Below are positions 1-9,384 of a DNA stretch of 64,000 bases, piece by piece. The notes under the pieces are model-generated. The model was not told where the DNA came from. It saw only the letters and a program-made list of their open reading frames with translations, and ran no database searches. A program made the position numbers and the translations under genes. The stretch is taken from NCBI RefSeq assembly GCF_007954275.1, contig NZ_VOLT01000001.1, positions 558,001-622,000 on the forward strand, read 5' to 3'. The stretch is from Colwellia demingiae. GTDB lineage: Bacteria; Pseudomonadota; Gammaproteobacteria; Enterobacterales; Alteromonadaceae. The stretch's first letter is position 1. Each line of letters opens with the position of its first letter.

Positions 1-671
1 AACTGGTGGGTTATTTTCAACATGCCGGCTATCGGGTCAGTGAAGCTGAAAATAAAACGCAAATGATGGTGGTACTGGAAAATCATCACATTGACTTAGT
101 CATGTTAGATATTAATCTGCCTGATGAAGATGGTTTGATGATCACTCGAAACCTGCGTAGTCATTCGAACATTGGCATTGTGCTAGTGACGGGAAGAACA
201 GACTCTATCGATAAAATTATTGGTTTAGAAATGGGCGCTGATGATTATGTCACTAAGCCTTTTGAGCTAAGAGAACTGTTAGTTCGCGTTAAAAATATCT
301 TATGGCGCATATCTTTAACGGAGCAAAAGTCTGTCATAGCTCTGGAAGATGAGGAAGATGATGATTTATTTCATTTTGGTCAATGCAGCTTTGATATTCC
401 AAAACGAAAGTTGCTCAAAAATAATATTCCAATAAAGCTGACCAAAGCTGAATACGATATTTTAGTGGCTTTTGTTGCGAACCCGAGCCGTGTACTCAGC
501 CGCGATCGATTACTTAATTTAATTGAGCACAGAGTTGATGCCCCCAATGATAGAACCATCGATGTGCTTGTTCGACGTTTACGTCATAAAATAGAAGATG
601 ACCCGAAAGACCCGCAGATTTTCACTACCATTCATGGTGAAGGCTATTTATTCGCCGCTGATGTTACCTAA
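1..671 (+). CDS. torR: TorR-type response regulator (5' end outside window)
   Basis: This is an OmpR/PhoB-class response regulator whose first ~18 codons lie before the window. The visible receiver domain has the phospho-acceptor in MLDINLPDEDG, the T/S switch in LVTGR and the Lys in DDYVTKPFELRELL. A winged-helix DNA-binding domain follows (LTKAEYDILVAF, DRTIDVLVRRLRHKIE, GEGYLFAADV). The DINLPDEDGLM, VTGR and LEMGADDYVTKP blocks and the AADV ending match E. coli TorR closely as I remember it. Its role would be to activate TMAO reductase genes when phosphorylated by TorS. torT and torS follow immediately, which supports the name. The reading frame is open from base 3. Confidence 0.85.
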   Translation, partial: LVGYFQHAGYRVSEAENKTQMMVVLENHHIDLVMLDINLPDEDGLMITRNLRSHSNIGIVLVTGRTDSIDKIIGLEMGADDYVTKPFELRELLVRVKNILWRISLTEQKSVIALEDEEDDDLFHFGQCSFDIPKRKLLKNNIPIKLTKAEYDILVAFVANPSRVLSRDRLLNLIEHRVDAPNDRTIDVLVRRLRHKIEDDPKDPQIFTTIHGEGYLFAADVT

Positions 672-712
672 CTTGGTAATTATTTAATGCAATCAATTAC
701 CAAGTTAAAATA
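670..712. terminator. bidirectional terminator between torR and torT
   Basis: A perfect 12-bp inverted repeat (AACTTGGTAATT, 670-681, and its complement, 695-706) overlaps the torR stop codon and lies between the convergent torR and torT ends. It is followed by AAAATA on the plus strand. It probably ends both transcripts. Confidence 0.6.
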
Positions 713-722
713 CTGCTAGCGC

Positions 723-1793
723 TTACTTTACCTCATTAACCTTAACACTATAAGTAGGCTTAAAGTTACTTGGAGATAACGACAATCCAGTATTTAGCTT
801 ATGTATAGTTTCTTGATCTATCGTGATTATTTCAGGTGCTTGCAAAACTTTCACCTTCCCTGTTTGTAAGTAATCAACGGCTTGGTTAATGGCCATTTTT
901 CCTTGCAGTACCATTTGATCTGAATTGGCCATTAAAATTTTATGACGCTTAATACCACGATAAACGCCATGACTAAGGTAATGACTTAGGATCTCAGGTT
1001 GTTGCCCTTTAGGTAATCCCCCTACTTCATTTATTGCCATTTCAGCCATCACGGCATTGCCCGCTAAATAATCGATATTGTTATATTTTTTTAAAGTGTC
1101 TTTTAACAACGAAAACTGAGTTATCTTCTCGTTTAAGCCATGCTCAATGGCTATTATTTCAATAAGACTATTTACGAGTGCAGCTTGTAAACCTTTAGTT
1201 GATTGTAAACTGCCTCCTCCCCTTTTAGGCCCAGGGAACCAAGCAAGTTTTGCTGGTGTCGCATTGAAGTGATTTTTATGGTGCTTAACCAGATATTCCC
1301 CCAACTGATAGCCCATTTGATACCAGGAAACTCCGGTTCTGCCACTAATATTCTTAGTGGCTATTTCATTTACTAAGGCAAAAACTGGCGTATGCTGGTT
1401 AACTTGTGCAAGTTTCTGATTTAATGCCTCAAAATTAACCGAACCGACTAATATTGCACTTGCTTGCCAGTGAATACATTGCTCAATTTGTCTTAACTGT
1501 TCATCCTTGTTCTGGTAGCCTCCGGCATCTAGGACTTTTAATTCAATTGATCTTTGTTTTGCTTGTTCAGTCATGCCAAAATTAATGCTGAGCCAATAAG
1601 AATCTTTTAGATGAGGGTAGACCGCACATAATTTAATTTTACCTGCCGATACTTTACCTACAGATAGGTCGCTTACTGGTATAGTACTCGTTGCTCGTTT
1701 GTTATTTAACTGATCTTGATTAGCTGCAGTTGCAGTTGGTAACAGCAATAAACAATGAATAATAATTAGTAGAAACATTAAAAGTATTTTCAC
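723..1793 (-). CDS. torT: TorT-like periplasmic TMAO-binding sensor protein
   Basis: A 356-residue periplasmic-binding-protein-like product. Residues 1-24 form a signal peptide (a long Leu/Ile core ending TATAA). The body has LacI/ribose-binding-like features: KLCAVYPHLKDSYWLSINFGM, EQCIHWQASAILVGSVNF and GKMAINQAVDYLQTGK. In the Tor system TorT binds TMAO in the periplasm and presents it to the sensor domain of TorS. The length is close to that of E. coli TorT. The start is a GTG, with GAG about 7 bases upstream; the next in-frame ATG would cut into the signal peptide. It is divergent from torS across 52 bp and convergent with torR. I see no TorR boxes in the torT/torS spacer. Confidence 0.8.
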   Translation of the reverse strand: MKILLMFLLIIIHCLLLLPTATAANQDQLNNKRATSTIPVSDLSVGKVSAGKIKLCAVYPHLKDSYWLSINFGMTEQAKQRSIELKVLDAGGYQNKDEQLRQIEQCIHWQASAILVGSVNFEALNQKLAQVNQHTPVFALVNEIATKNISGRTGVSWYQMGYQLGEYLVKHHKNHFNATPAKLAWFPGPKRGGGSLQSTKGLQAALVNSLIEIIAIEHGLNEKITQFSLLKDTLKKYNNIDYLAGNAVMAEMAINEVGGLPKGQQPEILSHYLSHGVYRGIKRHKILMANSDQMVLQGKMAINQAVDYLQTGKVKVLQAPEIITIDQETIHKLNTGLSLSPSNFKPTYSVKVNEVK

Positions 1794-1845
1794 AAAAAAC
1801 TCTATTTAAAATTAATACACGGGTCGTGTAAAAGAGGATATTACA

Positions 1846-4824
1846 TTGCACTTTCGTCGAAGTATAGGTAACAAACTATTATTTGCCTTTAGCTTTGTTG
1901 CGGGTTTACTGCTGTTTGTTAGTATTGTTGCTTGGAACGGCCTCAGCCTTATTGCCAGCACTGGTGATATCATTACTCAACAAACATTACCTACGCTTTC
2001 AAGTGCAAGAGAATTAGCAAACCTTAGTTTGCAGATCACCCATAAGACGACATTATTAAAAAATGTCACCGATGAAGATCAGCGCCAAGAAATAAGTCAG
2101 ACACTAACATTGCTACATTTAGCGGTTGAAGATAAATTTACTGCCCTTACGTTACTCGATCTCAACAAGAAAAGTTTGTCCTCGTTAATTAATTTAAAGA
2201 AAGAGATTAATCAAGGCATTGAACAACTTGATGTCTACGCCAAAAATAAAATCACTAATCAACAACAACTTGATCAAGCTTTTAATGTGGTAAAAACTTC
2301 GGTTCATGAGATTTCTGTCTTATCTCAATCACAAGTAGCCAACGCGAGTACCTTTGCGCTAGTTCGCTTGTCAGGGCTTTATGATTTAATTGAACAGAAA
2401 AGTAAACTGCAACAAGCAAAAAAAGACATTGATTTAATTATTGATGAAGACCTTAACTTACTTGATAAGATGGCTGCGTTGGAGCGTCACGCATTAGAGT
2501 TAGAACAAATTGCTAACTTGGTGATTACAACAAAACAATACCAGCAACTTAATGAGCTAGCCCAAAATAAAAATAGACACTTGTTACTGATATCAAACTT
2601 AGTGGATTCGATTACTGATCCCTACAGAGTTAACTTGGCCAGTGTCGCACTGAATAAGCTTAATTTATTTGATAACTTACTTGTTAATCAACAAAGAGCC
2701 ATTGAGTTAAATCAAAAACAAAGCTTGCTACATCAGCATATTTCCAATCAATTGACGCAATTAAACCAAGGGATATTGTCTCTGGTTGAAAAACAGGGTG
2801 AGTTAGCTAAAAAAACCAGTCAACAACATCAGAAATTGGTTTCTTGGTCTCAGAACGTATTTTTAATTACGACTTTATTATCACTTATTGTCATTATTTT
2901 TGTGATGTGGAAAGTAGTTTATCAAGGTATTGTTTTTAAGTTGCAAAAACATACTGACGCAATAGAAAAATTAGCAGCGGGTGATCTAGAGATCACCGTT
3001 GAGTCATCAAATGATGAAGAGTTAAAGAATTTAGCTGAAGCGCTCGATGTTTTTCGCGAACATGCGATTAAAAAGCAACAGCTTGAGTATGAGCAACTAC
3101 AGACTGAGCAAGAATTACGTTTGCATAAAGAAAACCTTGAGCAATTGATAAGTGTTAGAACGCAAGAGCTAAGGTTTACCAATGAAAAGCTGAACAATGA
3201 ATCTAAGGCGCATGCCTTAGCAAAGCAGCAAGCTGACGAAGCTAATAGAGCTAAATCAGTTTTTTTAGCGAGCATGAGTCATGAAATACGTACCCCCATG
3301 AATGGCATGATCGGCACATTAGAGTTATTAACCGATACTCATCTCACGTTAGAGCAGCAAAAATATGCTCAAACTATTTTATATTCAGGAGAAAGTTTAT
3401 TAGATATTTTGAATGATATTCTTGATTATTCTAAGATTGAAGCTGGCCATATAGCGCTTTCTTACCGCGCCATTGATTTAGCTAAGTTAGGCGAAGATGT
3501 CGTACATTTAATGCGAGCAAGAGCGCAAAATAAATCGTTGCAATTGCACTTTGAAAAAAACGGAAATATTGAAAACTGGCGCGTTGCTGATTTAGGTAAG
3601 TTGCGACAAATATTAATAAACTTGATTAATAATGCCATTAAATTTACTCAACGGGGCAGTATTGTTTTATCAATAGATGTTAATGATGAAAGCAATACCG
3701 AAGGTTCAGAGGTAATATTTTCAGTGACTGATACCGGCTGCGGTATTGCTAAAGATAAGCAAGATGATGTTTTTCAGGCGTTTACTCAGGTAGATAATCT
3801 TCAAAGTGCTGTAGGTACAGGCTTAGGGCTAGCAATATGCCAGCGACTTGTTAGTGCTATGCAAGGTACTTTATCCCTTGAAAGTGAAGAAAATCGTGGG
3901 AGTTGTTTTGCTTTTACTATTCCATTAGCTCGAGCTTCAGCAGAAGCCATTAGCGCGCAGCAAGTATTATTTTCGCCATCACAAACGTTATCTCAACGTT
4001 ATCAAGTACTCATTGTTGAAGATAATGAAATTAACCTTGATGTCGCCTGCGCCTTGGTTGAGAAGTTGGGTCATAAAGTAGCAGCCGCCAAAGATGGTAC
4101 TAGCGCGCTGAAGTATATGCACAAAAATCGATTTGATTTAGCCTTACTCGACATCAATCTACCTGATATTGATGGTGTGACTTTATCTCAACAACTCAAG
4201 ATTATTGCTAAAGAAAAACAGACGCCCTTCAAGACTATCGCTGTGTCTGCCCATGTTTTTAATGAAGATATCGCTAAATTTATAAAGTCAGGTTTTGATG
4301 GTTTTGTTGCCAAACCAGTGCAAATGAAAAAATTAAAACCAGCCATCGCCAAAGTAATGTTTAATGTTGAAAGTTTAGTTAATCAGGGAACTGAAAATGG
4401 AATTGAACAGAGCCTTGAAATAGCTGAAGTAATTGTCGCTGTTCCAGCTAATGAGGACTCCCTAATTGAGAATCAGGGCCTTAGTGAATTTTTATTATTT
4501 GATGCAAATATTCCCAATCAAGATATTGAGTATTTAGGTAATGATAAAGTAATACAACTTACTCAGCTATTTTGCCAACAAATAAATACCGAATACAGTG
4601 ATTTTTCAAGTTTATCGGCCATCGATCAAAAATCAAAGTTACATAAGCTTAAAGGTGCTGCCATCGGTTTAGGCTTGGTTCGATTACATCAGCTTTGTCA
4701 CAAACTTGAAATCAGCACTGAAGATAATAAACTAGCGGCTTCACAACTACTTGTGATTGACGAATTAACTCAATTATCGAAGGGATCTCTTCAGCAATAT
4801 GCGCTAAGCCTTAAGAGTGTTTAG
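1846..4824 (+). CDS. torS: TorS-like tripartite hybrid sensor histidine kinase
   Basis: A 992-residue inner-membrane kinase. The first transmembrane helix is at about 10-30, followed by a long periplasmic helical sensor region. The second helix is at about 335-357, then HAMP (about 358-410) and a coiled coil. HisKA has H479 in [11 protein letters not shown], and the HATPase has N and G boxes ([24 protein letters not shown]). A receiver carries D769 ([11 protein letters not shown]) and a C-terminal Hpt domain carries H933 (LHKLKGAA). This H-D-H relay layout is that of TorS/ArcB/EvgS kinases; torT and torR beside it select TorS. Translation starts at TTG with an AGAGGA Shine-Dalgarno about 8 bases upstream. 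Expected role: phosphorylating TorR in response to TMAO-bound TorT. Confidence 0.88.
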   Translation: MHFRRSIGNKLLFAFSFVAGLLLFVSIVAWNGLSLIASTGDIITQQTLPTLSSARELANLSLQITHKTTLLKNVTDEDQRQEISQTLTLLHLAVEDKFTALTLLDLNKKSLSSLINLKKEINQGIEQLDVYAKNKITNQQQLDQAFNVVKTSVHEISVLSQSQVANASTFALVRLSGLYDLIEQKSKLQQAKKDIDLIIDEDLNLLDKMAALERHALELEQIANLVITTKQYQQLNELAQNKNRHLLLISNLVDSITDPYRVNLASVALNKLNLFDNLLVNQQRAIELNQKQSLLHQHISNQLTQLNQGILSLVEKQGELAKKTSQQHQKLVSWSQNVFLITTLLSLIVIIFVMWKVVYQGIVFKLQKHTDAIEKLAAGDLEITVESSNDEELKNLAEALDVFREHAIKKQQLEYEQLQTEQELRLHKENLEQLISVRTQELRFTNEKLNNESKAHALAKQQADEANRAKSVFLASMSHEIRTPMNGMIGTLELLTDTHLTLEQQKYAQTILYSGESLLDILNDILDYSKIEAGHIALSYRAIDLAKLGEDVVHLMRARAQNKSLQLHFEKNGNIENWRVADLGKLRQILINLINNAIKFTQRGSIVLSIDVNDESNTEGSEVIFSVTDTGCGIAKDKQDDVFQAFTQVDNLQSAVGTGLGLAICQRLVSAMQGTLSLESEENRGSCFAFTIPLARASAEAISAQQVLFSPSQTLSQRYQVLIVEDNEINLDVACALVEKLGHKVAAAKDGTSALKYMHKNRFDLALLDINLPDIDGVTLSQQLKIIAKEKQTPFKTIAVSAHVFNEDIAKFIKSGFDGFVAKPVQMKKLKPAIAKVMFNVESLVNQGTENGIEQSLEIAEVIVAVPANEDSLIENQGLSEFLLFDANIPNQDIEYLGNDKVIQLTQLFCQQINTEYSDFSSLSAIDQKSKLHKLKGAAIGLGLVRLHQLCHKLEISTEDNKLAASQLLVIDELTQLSKGSLQQYALSLKSV

Positions 4825-5184
4825 TGTCTAAATTATTTGGACAGCAGAGGATCACCTCCCCTGAAGTTAATAACTATAAAGGATAATTAATCGCTGTAAT
4901 TGGAAGTCACTTTAAGACTAAAAGAGCTTACTGGTATTGTGATTGCTATGCTTAGTAAAATAGCTTCCGATGAAGTTAATAATAAACTAATAGTTATTCA
5001 CTCCATCACAAAGCGTTTACAAGAATACTTCAACGGCTATCTAACTAAATGTCATTATTCTCACCAAGTGAAAGCATGCCATTAGCTTTCAAGTTTACTA
5101 ATAACTCACTAATTAACTGATTAACTGATTAACTGATTAACTGATTAACATCAATTAGATAGGTATAATTTAACATTGATACCC
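4825..5184. other. 360-bp intergenic stretch, no convincing gene
   Basis: Between torS and the ribA-like gene. It contains one 61-codon TTG-started open frame (4900-5085) without a good ribosome site or recognisable domain, which I do not call. It also contains an 8-bp tandem repeat, listed separately. Confidence 0.5.
5112..5149. repeat. 8-bp tandem repeat, about 4.7 copies
   Basis: The unit ATTAACTG is repeated four full times plus ATTAAC without interruption, in the spacer between torS and the ribA-like gene. It is a simple-sequence repeat that could vary in copy number by slippage. Confidence 0.9.
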
Positions 5185-5799
5185 TTAAATTAATGACGCT
5201 TCCAATTGATGATCTGATAATTCGTATTTAGCTAAAAGATAATTTTTATTATCTTTTTTCAAATAGGTTTTGGTATTTTGAATTGACTCGATAATTATTT
5301 CTTTTCCAATAGCTTCTATTTTTAATGGATTGTTGGTTAATAGATGTACACTAGAAACATTCAGCGCTTTAAGCATATTTATTGCGTCATCATAGTTTCT
5401 ATCATCGTCATTGAATCCTAGTTTTCTATTTGCCTCATAGGTATCAATCCCCTGCTCTTGAAAAAGATAAGCGTCTAGTTTGTTATATAAACCTATACCT
5501 CTCCCTTCTTGTCTCAGGTATAAAATTACCCCGCCATTATTTTTCATTATGTTAATCGATTCATCTAATTGTTCACCGCAATCACATCGAGAAGAATGGA
5601 AAAGATCGCCAGTCAAACACTCAGAATGAACTCTCACTAAAGGGGATTTCTGTTGTTTGTCTGCGCTATTAAACACTATTGCAATATGTTCTTTATCATC
5701 AACAAGACCAGTAAAGCTGATGATTTCTGCCGGAATATCATCTTTTATACTTAATTTTACCCGTGCTCTTATTGCGGATATGTTTTCATTTAACTTCAT
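5185..5799 (-). CDS. ribA: GTP cyclohydrolase II (RibA-like)
   Basis: A 204-residue protein of the RibA family, which converts GTP to 2,5-diamino-6-ribosylamino-pyrimidinone phosphate, the first step of riboflavin synthesis. The zinc ligands C61, C72 and C74 (HSECLTGD, SRCDCG) keep the spacing known for E. coli RibA. The GTP-handling motifs RQEGRGIGL, EANRKLGF and LTNNPLKIE are present. The length equals that of the stand-alone enzyme, with no RibB half. The N-terminal 45 residues and the lysine-rich C-terminus are not typical of housekeeping RibA, so this may be a second, specialised copy. It sits directly downstream of a broken LysE-type exporter gene on the same strand. The ATG start is clear. 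Confidence 0.85.
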   Translation of the reverse strand: MKLNENISAIRARVKLSIKDDIPAEIISFTGLVDDKEHIAIVFNSADKQQKSPLVRVHSECLTGDLFHSSRCDCGEQLDESINIMKNNGGVILYLRQEGRGIGLYNKLDAYLFQEQGIDTYEANRKLGFNDDDRNYDDAINMLKALNVSSVHLLTNNPLKIEAIGKEIIIESIQNTKTYLKKDNKNYLLAKYELSDHQLEASLI

Positions 5800-5801
5800 A
5801 T

Positions 5802-6150
5802 TTATAACCTGATTAAATCGATTAAGCTCGCTGCCATATAAAGCAGTAACGAAACTAAAATAAGTTTTATCCCATATTTACTTTTCATTGTCTCACTGAG
5901 TTCTAACAATAGAACTAGACATTGGCCAAGTTGATATAACAACAAAAGTAGTAATACAAAACGTTATTGCGGATAAAACTAAATACATTGGATACACTGA
6001 AAATGAGGATGAAAAAATTAAATACAAGGTTAAGACGTAAATAATTGCTTTAGGATTAATCAATTCAAGCTTGAGGTCTTTGGCAAAAGCTTGCTTAAAT
6101 TTTATATATTGTCTGCCAGTAATATCGAATCGTAAGGATAGGATTGTTAG
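5802..6150 (-). pseudogene. LysE/RhtB-family exporter remnant, frameshifted
   Basis: Reading the minus strand gives RQYIKFKQAFAKDLKLELIN then PKAIIYVLTLYLIF and a hydrophobic helix. The NPKA motif preceded by an F-x-Q-x-F segment is the hallmark of LysE/RhtB amino-acid exporters. The frame then breaks near 5900-5915: one frame stops after SIVRTQ, while the overlapping frame continues as LVLLLELSETMKSKYG and a final hydrophobic helix ending LIDLIRL, with a stop at 5802-5804. The N-terminal half is absent and stops appear upstream of 6150. So this is a truncated and frameshifted gene just upstream of the ribA-like gene. Family is from the motif; function is presumed lost. Confidence 0.6.
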
Positions 6151-6266
6151 CTAAACAATCTAAGAAAGTGAAAAAAAAAGCACCAGTGGATTAGTGTCGC
6201 CAATGAAAGTGTAAGCTATAGCATTGACCTTAAAGAAAGATGTTACTTTTGGACAGTCGCATGGAG

Positions 6267-6296
6267 TGACTTGAAACGGTTAATCGTTTCAAGTCA
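6267..6296. repeat. perfect 12-bp hairpin
   Basis: TGACTTGAAACG and its exact complement are separated by 6 bases, in the spacer left of the MaoC-like gene. There is no T-run on either side, so a terminator role is uncertain. It could be an operator or a structural repeat. Confidence 0.6.
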
Positions 6297-6359
6297 TATT
6301 GCCTAACTTATGTTGAGTTTCTTTATATCCGCTAATGAGTCATTAAAATTAAATCAGCA

Positions 6360-6418
6360 CTAGGGTTTTACTCGAGCGTCCCAAATATCATTTTCATCGG
6401 CATCAATAGTTTGTACCC
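6360..6418 (-). pseudogene. short stretch resembling the rimO 3' end
   Basis: Read on the minus strand this gives VQTIDADENDIWDARVKP and a stop. It resembles the end of RimO in this window ([18 protein letters not shown]). The DNA matches at about 41 of 52 aligned bases by eye, and both reading frame and stop position are kept. The similarity ends abruptly on the 5' side, although an unrelated open frame continues to about 6490. It is either an eroded remnant of a rimO/TRAM-domain copy or the tail of a lost paralogue. Confidence 0.4.
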
Positions 6419-6490
6419 GAGGTAGAACGCTCTGTTTGCCATTTCGATGTATATAATTTATTGCAAGCTTTAGACTGTTATTAAAAAGGA

Positions 6491-7177
6491 CTAAAAATAT
6501 AAACGTAAAACGGTTTCGGCCACACAGGCTAAACGCTTACTGTTTTCAACTTCAATACTTACCTCATTAACAACTTCGATACTGCGCTTCATAGGAACTA
6601 AGTTAACTAATTTAATGCTAGCTCTAACACGAGTACCCGCTTTAACCGGATAAGGAAAGCGCACTTGATTCAAACCAAAATTAATAACCATCTTTGCTTC
6701 TGGATAAGGGTTACTATCTAAATCTACTGAATTAGTTAACTTGGGAATTAATGACAAGGTTAAAAACCCATGTGCTATTGTCGCTTTAAAGGGTGACTCT
6801 TTCGCTGCACGAATAGGATCTGTATGAATCCATTGTTTATCACCTGTGACTTCTGCAAATTGATCAATACACTCTTGCTCTACTTCATGCCAATCACCTA
6901 CAAACGTTACTGTATCGATTTTTTCAAGCAGGCTTTTGTAGGTTTTTTCTGCTTGTGGTACTTGTATCAATACCTCCTCGGGTTTACTTTCTTCCGCATC
7001 AACAGGGCTAAATTGAGAGAACCAAGGGTTATTTAGCGTATTTCTAAAAGGCATTGTGATTTTATTATTAAATAGATCTGACAAGTTTTTAAACTTAGGT
7101 TCTAATTTGGCAATAAATTGATCATTTTGGTGTTGCAAATTTTTTCTTTTTTCTCTAATAAACGCTATAACTTTCAT
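6491..7177 (-). CDS. MaoC-like hot-dog dehydratase with N-terminal extension
   Basis: A 228-residue protein. Residues about 85-228 form a MaoC/(R)-specific enoyl-CoA hydratase domain: the hydratase motif EVTGDKQWIHTDPIRA supplies the catalytic pair D113/H118, followed by the conserved AHGFLTLSLIP. The family hydrates trans-2-enoyl-CoA to (R)-3-hydroxyacyl-CoA, feeding fatty-acid or polyhydroxyalkanoate metabolism. The first ~80 residues are charged, lack a signal peptide and do not belong to the domain; similar extensions occur in PhaJ-like proteins. No acyl-CoA or PHA genes are adjacent, so the substrate is unknown. The ATG at 7177 gives the only start that includes the extension. Confidence 0.8.
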   Translation of the reverse strand: MKVIAFIREKRKNLQHQNDQFIAKLEPKFKNLSDLFNNKITMPFRNTLNNPWFSQFSPVDAEESKPEEVLIQVPQAEKTYKSLLEKIDTVTFVGDWHEVEQECIDQFAEVTGDKQWIHTDPIRAAKESPFKATIAHGFLTLSLIPKLTNSVDLDSNPYPEAKMVINFGLNQVRFPYPVKAGTRVRASIKLVNLVPMKRSIEVVNEVSIEVENSKRLACVAETVLRLYF

Positions 7178-7370
7178 ATAGTAGCCTTATCAATATCTTG
7201 ATACCTAAATTTATTTTCTGTGAGTGTTTAAAGTAACTATACCACTACAACATCAATAAATTATTAAAGTGAATCCATTCTGTATAGATCAACTCGGCTT
7301 TGGAGTATTTCAATAGTACAAGTGGCAATAATAGTTAGGCTTAAGCTGAGTTAAGCCTAACTTAAAAGGG

Positions 7371-8828
7371 TTATTCTTCTACGCGAACACCCCAAACATC
7401 ATGCTCATCAGCATGAATAATTTGTACCCATATTTGGTCGCCTGGTTTTGCATCATAATCATCCGACAAATAAACTTTACCGTCAACTTCTGGTGCATCC
7501 ATATATGAACGCCCTACCGCACCAAGGCTGTTAACTTCATCAATTAAGATTAAATATTCTTGGCCAATACGTGCTTGTAGTTTATCTGCACTGATTTTGG
7601 CTTGTACTTCCATAAAGCGCTGAAGTCTGTCTTCCATCACTTCATCTGAAACATGATCAGGTAAATCATTCGCCGTAGCACCTTCAACTGGCGAGTATTT
7701 AAAACAGCCTACGCGGTCAAGTTGAGCTTCTTCTAAAAAGTCTAATAACTCTTCAAACTCTTCTTCAGTTTCACCTGGGAAACCAACAATAAAGGTTGAA
7801 CGAATCACTAACTCAGGACAAATTTCTCGCCATTTAGCAATGCGTTCTAATACACGATCTGAACTACCAGGACGTTTCATTAGTTTTAATATGCGTTTGT
7901 TCGCATGCTGAAAAGGAATATCTAAATATGGCAGTATTTTACCTTCCGCCATTAATGGAATGATTTTATCCACATGTGGATAGGGGTACACATAGTGAAG
8001 ACGTATCCAAACGCCCTGCTTCGCTAATTCTTCACATAATTGCTGCATGTGAGTTTTAACCGGCATTCCATCCCAAAAATCAGTCTTATGTTTAACATCA
8101 ACACCATAAGCAGAAGTGTCTTGTGATATCACTAATAACTCTTTCACACCCGAATCAACTAAGCGTTTTGCTTCACCTAATACATCACCCACTGGTCGAG
8201 AGTCTAAATCGCCACGCATTGATGGAATAATACAGAACGTACAACGGTGGTTACAGCCTTCTGATATTTTTAAGTAAGCGTAATGCTTAGGCGTTAATTT
8301 AACCCCTTGTGGAGGCACTAAATCAATAAACGGATTATGTTCAGGTTTCGCAACATGTTCATGTACTTGAGCTAACACCTCATTGTATGCATGAGGTCCA
8401 GTAACACCTAAAACGTTAGGGTGGAGTTCAATGATTTCATCTTTCTTAACACCTAAACACCCAGTAACTAACACCTTACCATTTGCGGCTAACGCTTCAC
8501 CGATGGTATCTAAAGATTCTTGTACTGCGCTATCAATAAAGCCACAGGTATTTACAATCACTAATTCCGCATCATCGTAGCTATTGGTTACATCATAACC
8601 TTCAGTACGAAGTTGCGTAAGTATACGCTCTGAGTCCACTAAGTTTTTTGGACAACCGAGACTTACGAAGCCTACCTTTGCAGCGCGATTTGAGTCTTTA
8701 TTAGCCATAACAACAGCTTGATGCTGCTCTTCAATCATTTTAGATGGAATATCTAACGTGGTTGTTTGGCTTTCAGCAGAGTTACTGCTTTTCTTAGGTG
8801 TTTGCGGGTCGAATTGTTCTACGGTCAT
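7371..8828 (-). CDS. rimO: ribosomal protein S12 methylthiotransferase RimO
   Basis: A radical-SAM methylthiotransferase that adds a beta-methylthio group to the conserved aspartate of ribosomal protein S12. The UPF0004 domain carries cluster ligands C59, C95 and C124 ([23 protein letters not shown]). The radical-SAM CxxxCxxC is C192, C196, C199 ([16 protein letters not shown]). A C-terminal TRAM domain ends in [14 protein letters not shown]. Compared with E. coli RimO the protein has a ~40-residue Ser/Thr/Gln-rich N-terminal extension. I chose the ATG at 8828; a TTG four codons earlier and an internal ATG before ANKDSN are alternatives. The YcaO protein at 22172-24358 is the likely helper. 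Decayed copies of both ends of this gene lie nearby. Confidence 0.93.
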   Translation of the reverse strand: MTVEQFDPQTPKKSSNSAESQTTTLDIPSKMIEEQHQAVVMANKDSNRAAKVGFVSLGCPKNLVDSERILTQLRTEGYDVTNSYDDAELVIVNTCGFIDSAVQESLDTIGEALAANGKVLVTGCLGVKKDEIIELHPNVLGVTGPHAYNEVLAQVHEHVAKPEHNPFIDLVPPQGVKLTPKHYAYLKISEGCNHRCTFCIIPSMRGDLDSRPVGDVLGEAKRLVDSGVKELLVISQDTSAYGVDVKHKTDFWDGMPVKTHMQQLCEELAKQGVWIRLHYVYPYPHVDKIIPLMAEGKILPYLDIPFQHANKRILKLMKRPGSSDRVLERIAKWREICPELVIRSTFIVGFPGETEEEFEELLDFLEEAQLDRVGCFKYSPVEGATANDLPDHVSDEVMEDRLQRFMEVQAKISADKLQARIGQEYLILIDEVNSLGAVGRSYMDAPEVDGKVYLSDDYDAKPGDQIWVQIIHADEHDVWGVRVEE

Positions 8829-9182
8829 GTGTTTTCTCAACTAACTCTATATTGTGAAACTGGTGCTTTATCTAATAAGGAGCAGCGTCATAAATGGTGA
8901 TTTAACTGCCTTTATTGCAAACTCAGAATGTTTGATAGGACAGTTGTTTAATGCGCGGGATTATACAGGAAATAAGCTTATAGTGGTAATGGGCATTAAT
9001 GATAATTAATGGACTAACGGTTTTGCTTTGTTTCCTCTTGTTGCCTCTTGTTGTCTCTTGACGACTTTAACCATGCGAAAATCAACCGTTCAGCACTTCA
9101 CAAGAATAATGTAATTTCTGCCTTAGAAGATAAATAAAACACAATATGTATAAATATGGGTAGTACTTCCCTAGGAGGTAAC
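8829..9182. other. 354-bp intergenic stretch upstream of rimO
   Basis: It contains the rimO leader and promoter region (about 8840-8976), which is the part copied at 11887-12218. A short CTCTTGTTGC-like repeat (9030-9060) lies further right. No gene is seen until the AGGAGGT ribosome site at 9173. Confidence 0.5.
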
Positions 9183-9332
9183 ATGATTTTAACTGATGTT
9201 TACCAGCAACTTAATGAAAATAACTGATGCCACTCTAAGCAGCAATTTAGTCAAATATTATTAGGGCGTAGCAAGTGCTATCTAAGCGCACTGATTAAGC
9301 TCGAACAAGAGCTAAATACTCTCCGATCTTAG
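9183..9332 (+). pseudogene. small gene interrupted by an in-frame TGA
   Basis: A consensus Shine-Dalgarno AGGAGGT sits 3 bases before ATG 9183. The frame reads MILTDVYQQLNENN, then TGA at 9225-9227, and continues in the same frame as CHSKQQFSQILLGRSKCYLS and ALIKLEQELNTLRS to a TAG at 9330. The joined product (~49 residues) resembles small proteins of the 'L-x-D-V-Y/F ... SQ-x-x-FS-x-x-LGRS-x-x-Y' type, which I recall as a DUF6626-like family. The ideal ribosome site and continuous similarity across the stop indicate a recently lost gene. Readthrough is possible but unsupported. Confidence 0.5.
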
Positions 9333-9384
9333 AAAAGAGGTTAACGATTAGATAATGGGTCGGTTTTAAGTCTGTCGAGGCTTA

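Noticed and set aside
4900..5085. 61-codon TTG-started open frame after torS
   Set aside because: No convincing ribosome site, no recognisable pattern, and it lies in an AT-rich spacer beside a simple repeat; chance is the simpler explanation.
6170..6200. Weak hairpin plus T-run on the minus strand as terminator of the MaoC-like gene
   Set aside because: The stem is only about 5 bp with a G-T pair and lies ~290 bp beyond the stop codon.
8829..8840. TTG start four codons before the chosen rimO start
   Set aside because: The ATG at 8828 is also preserved in the decayed copy at about 12046, where the TTG context is not.
9225..9230. TGA-TGC as a selenocysteine site
   Set aside because: No SECIS-like hairpin is evident after the TGA and no selenoprotein family is matched; nonsense mutation is simpler.
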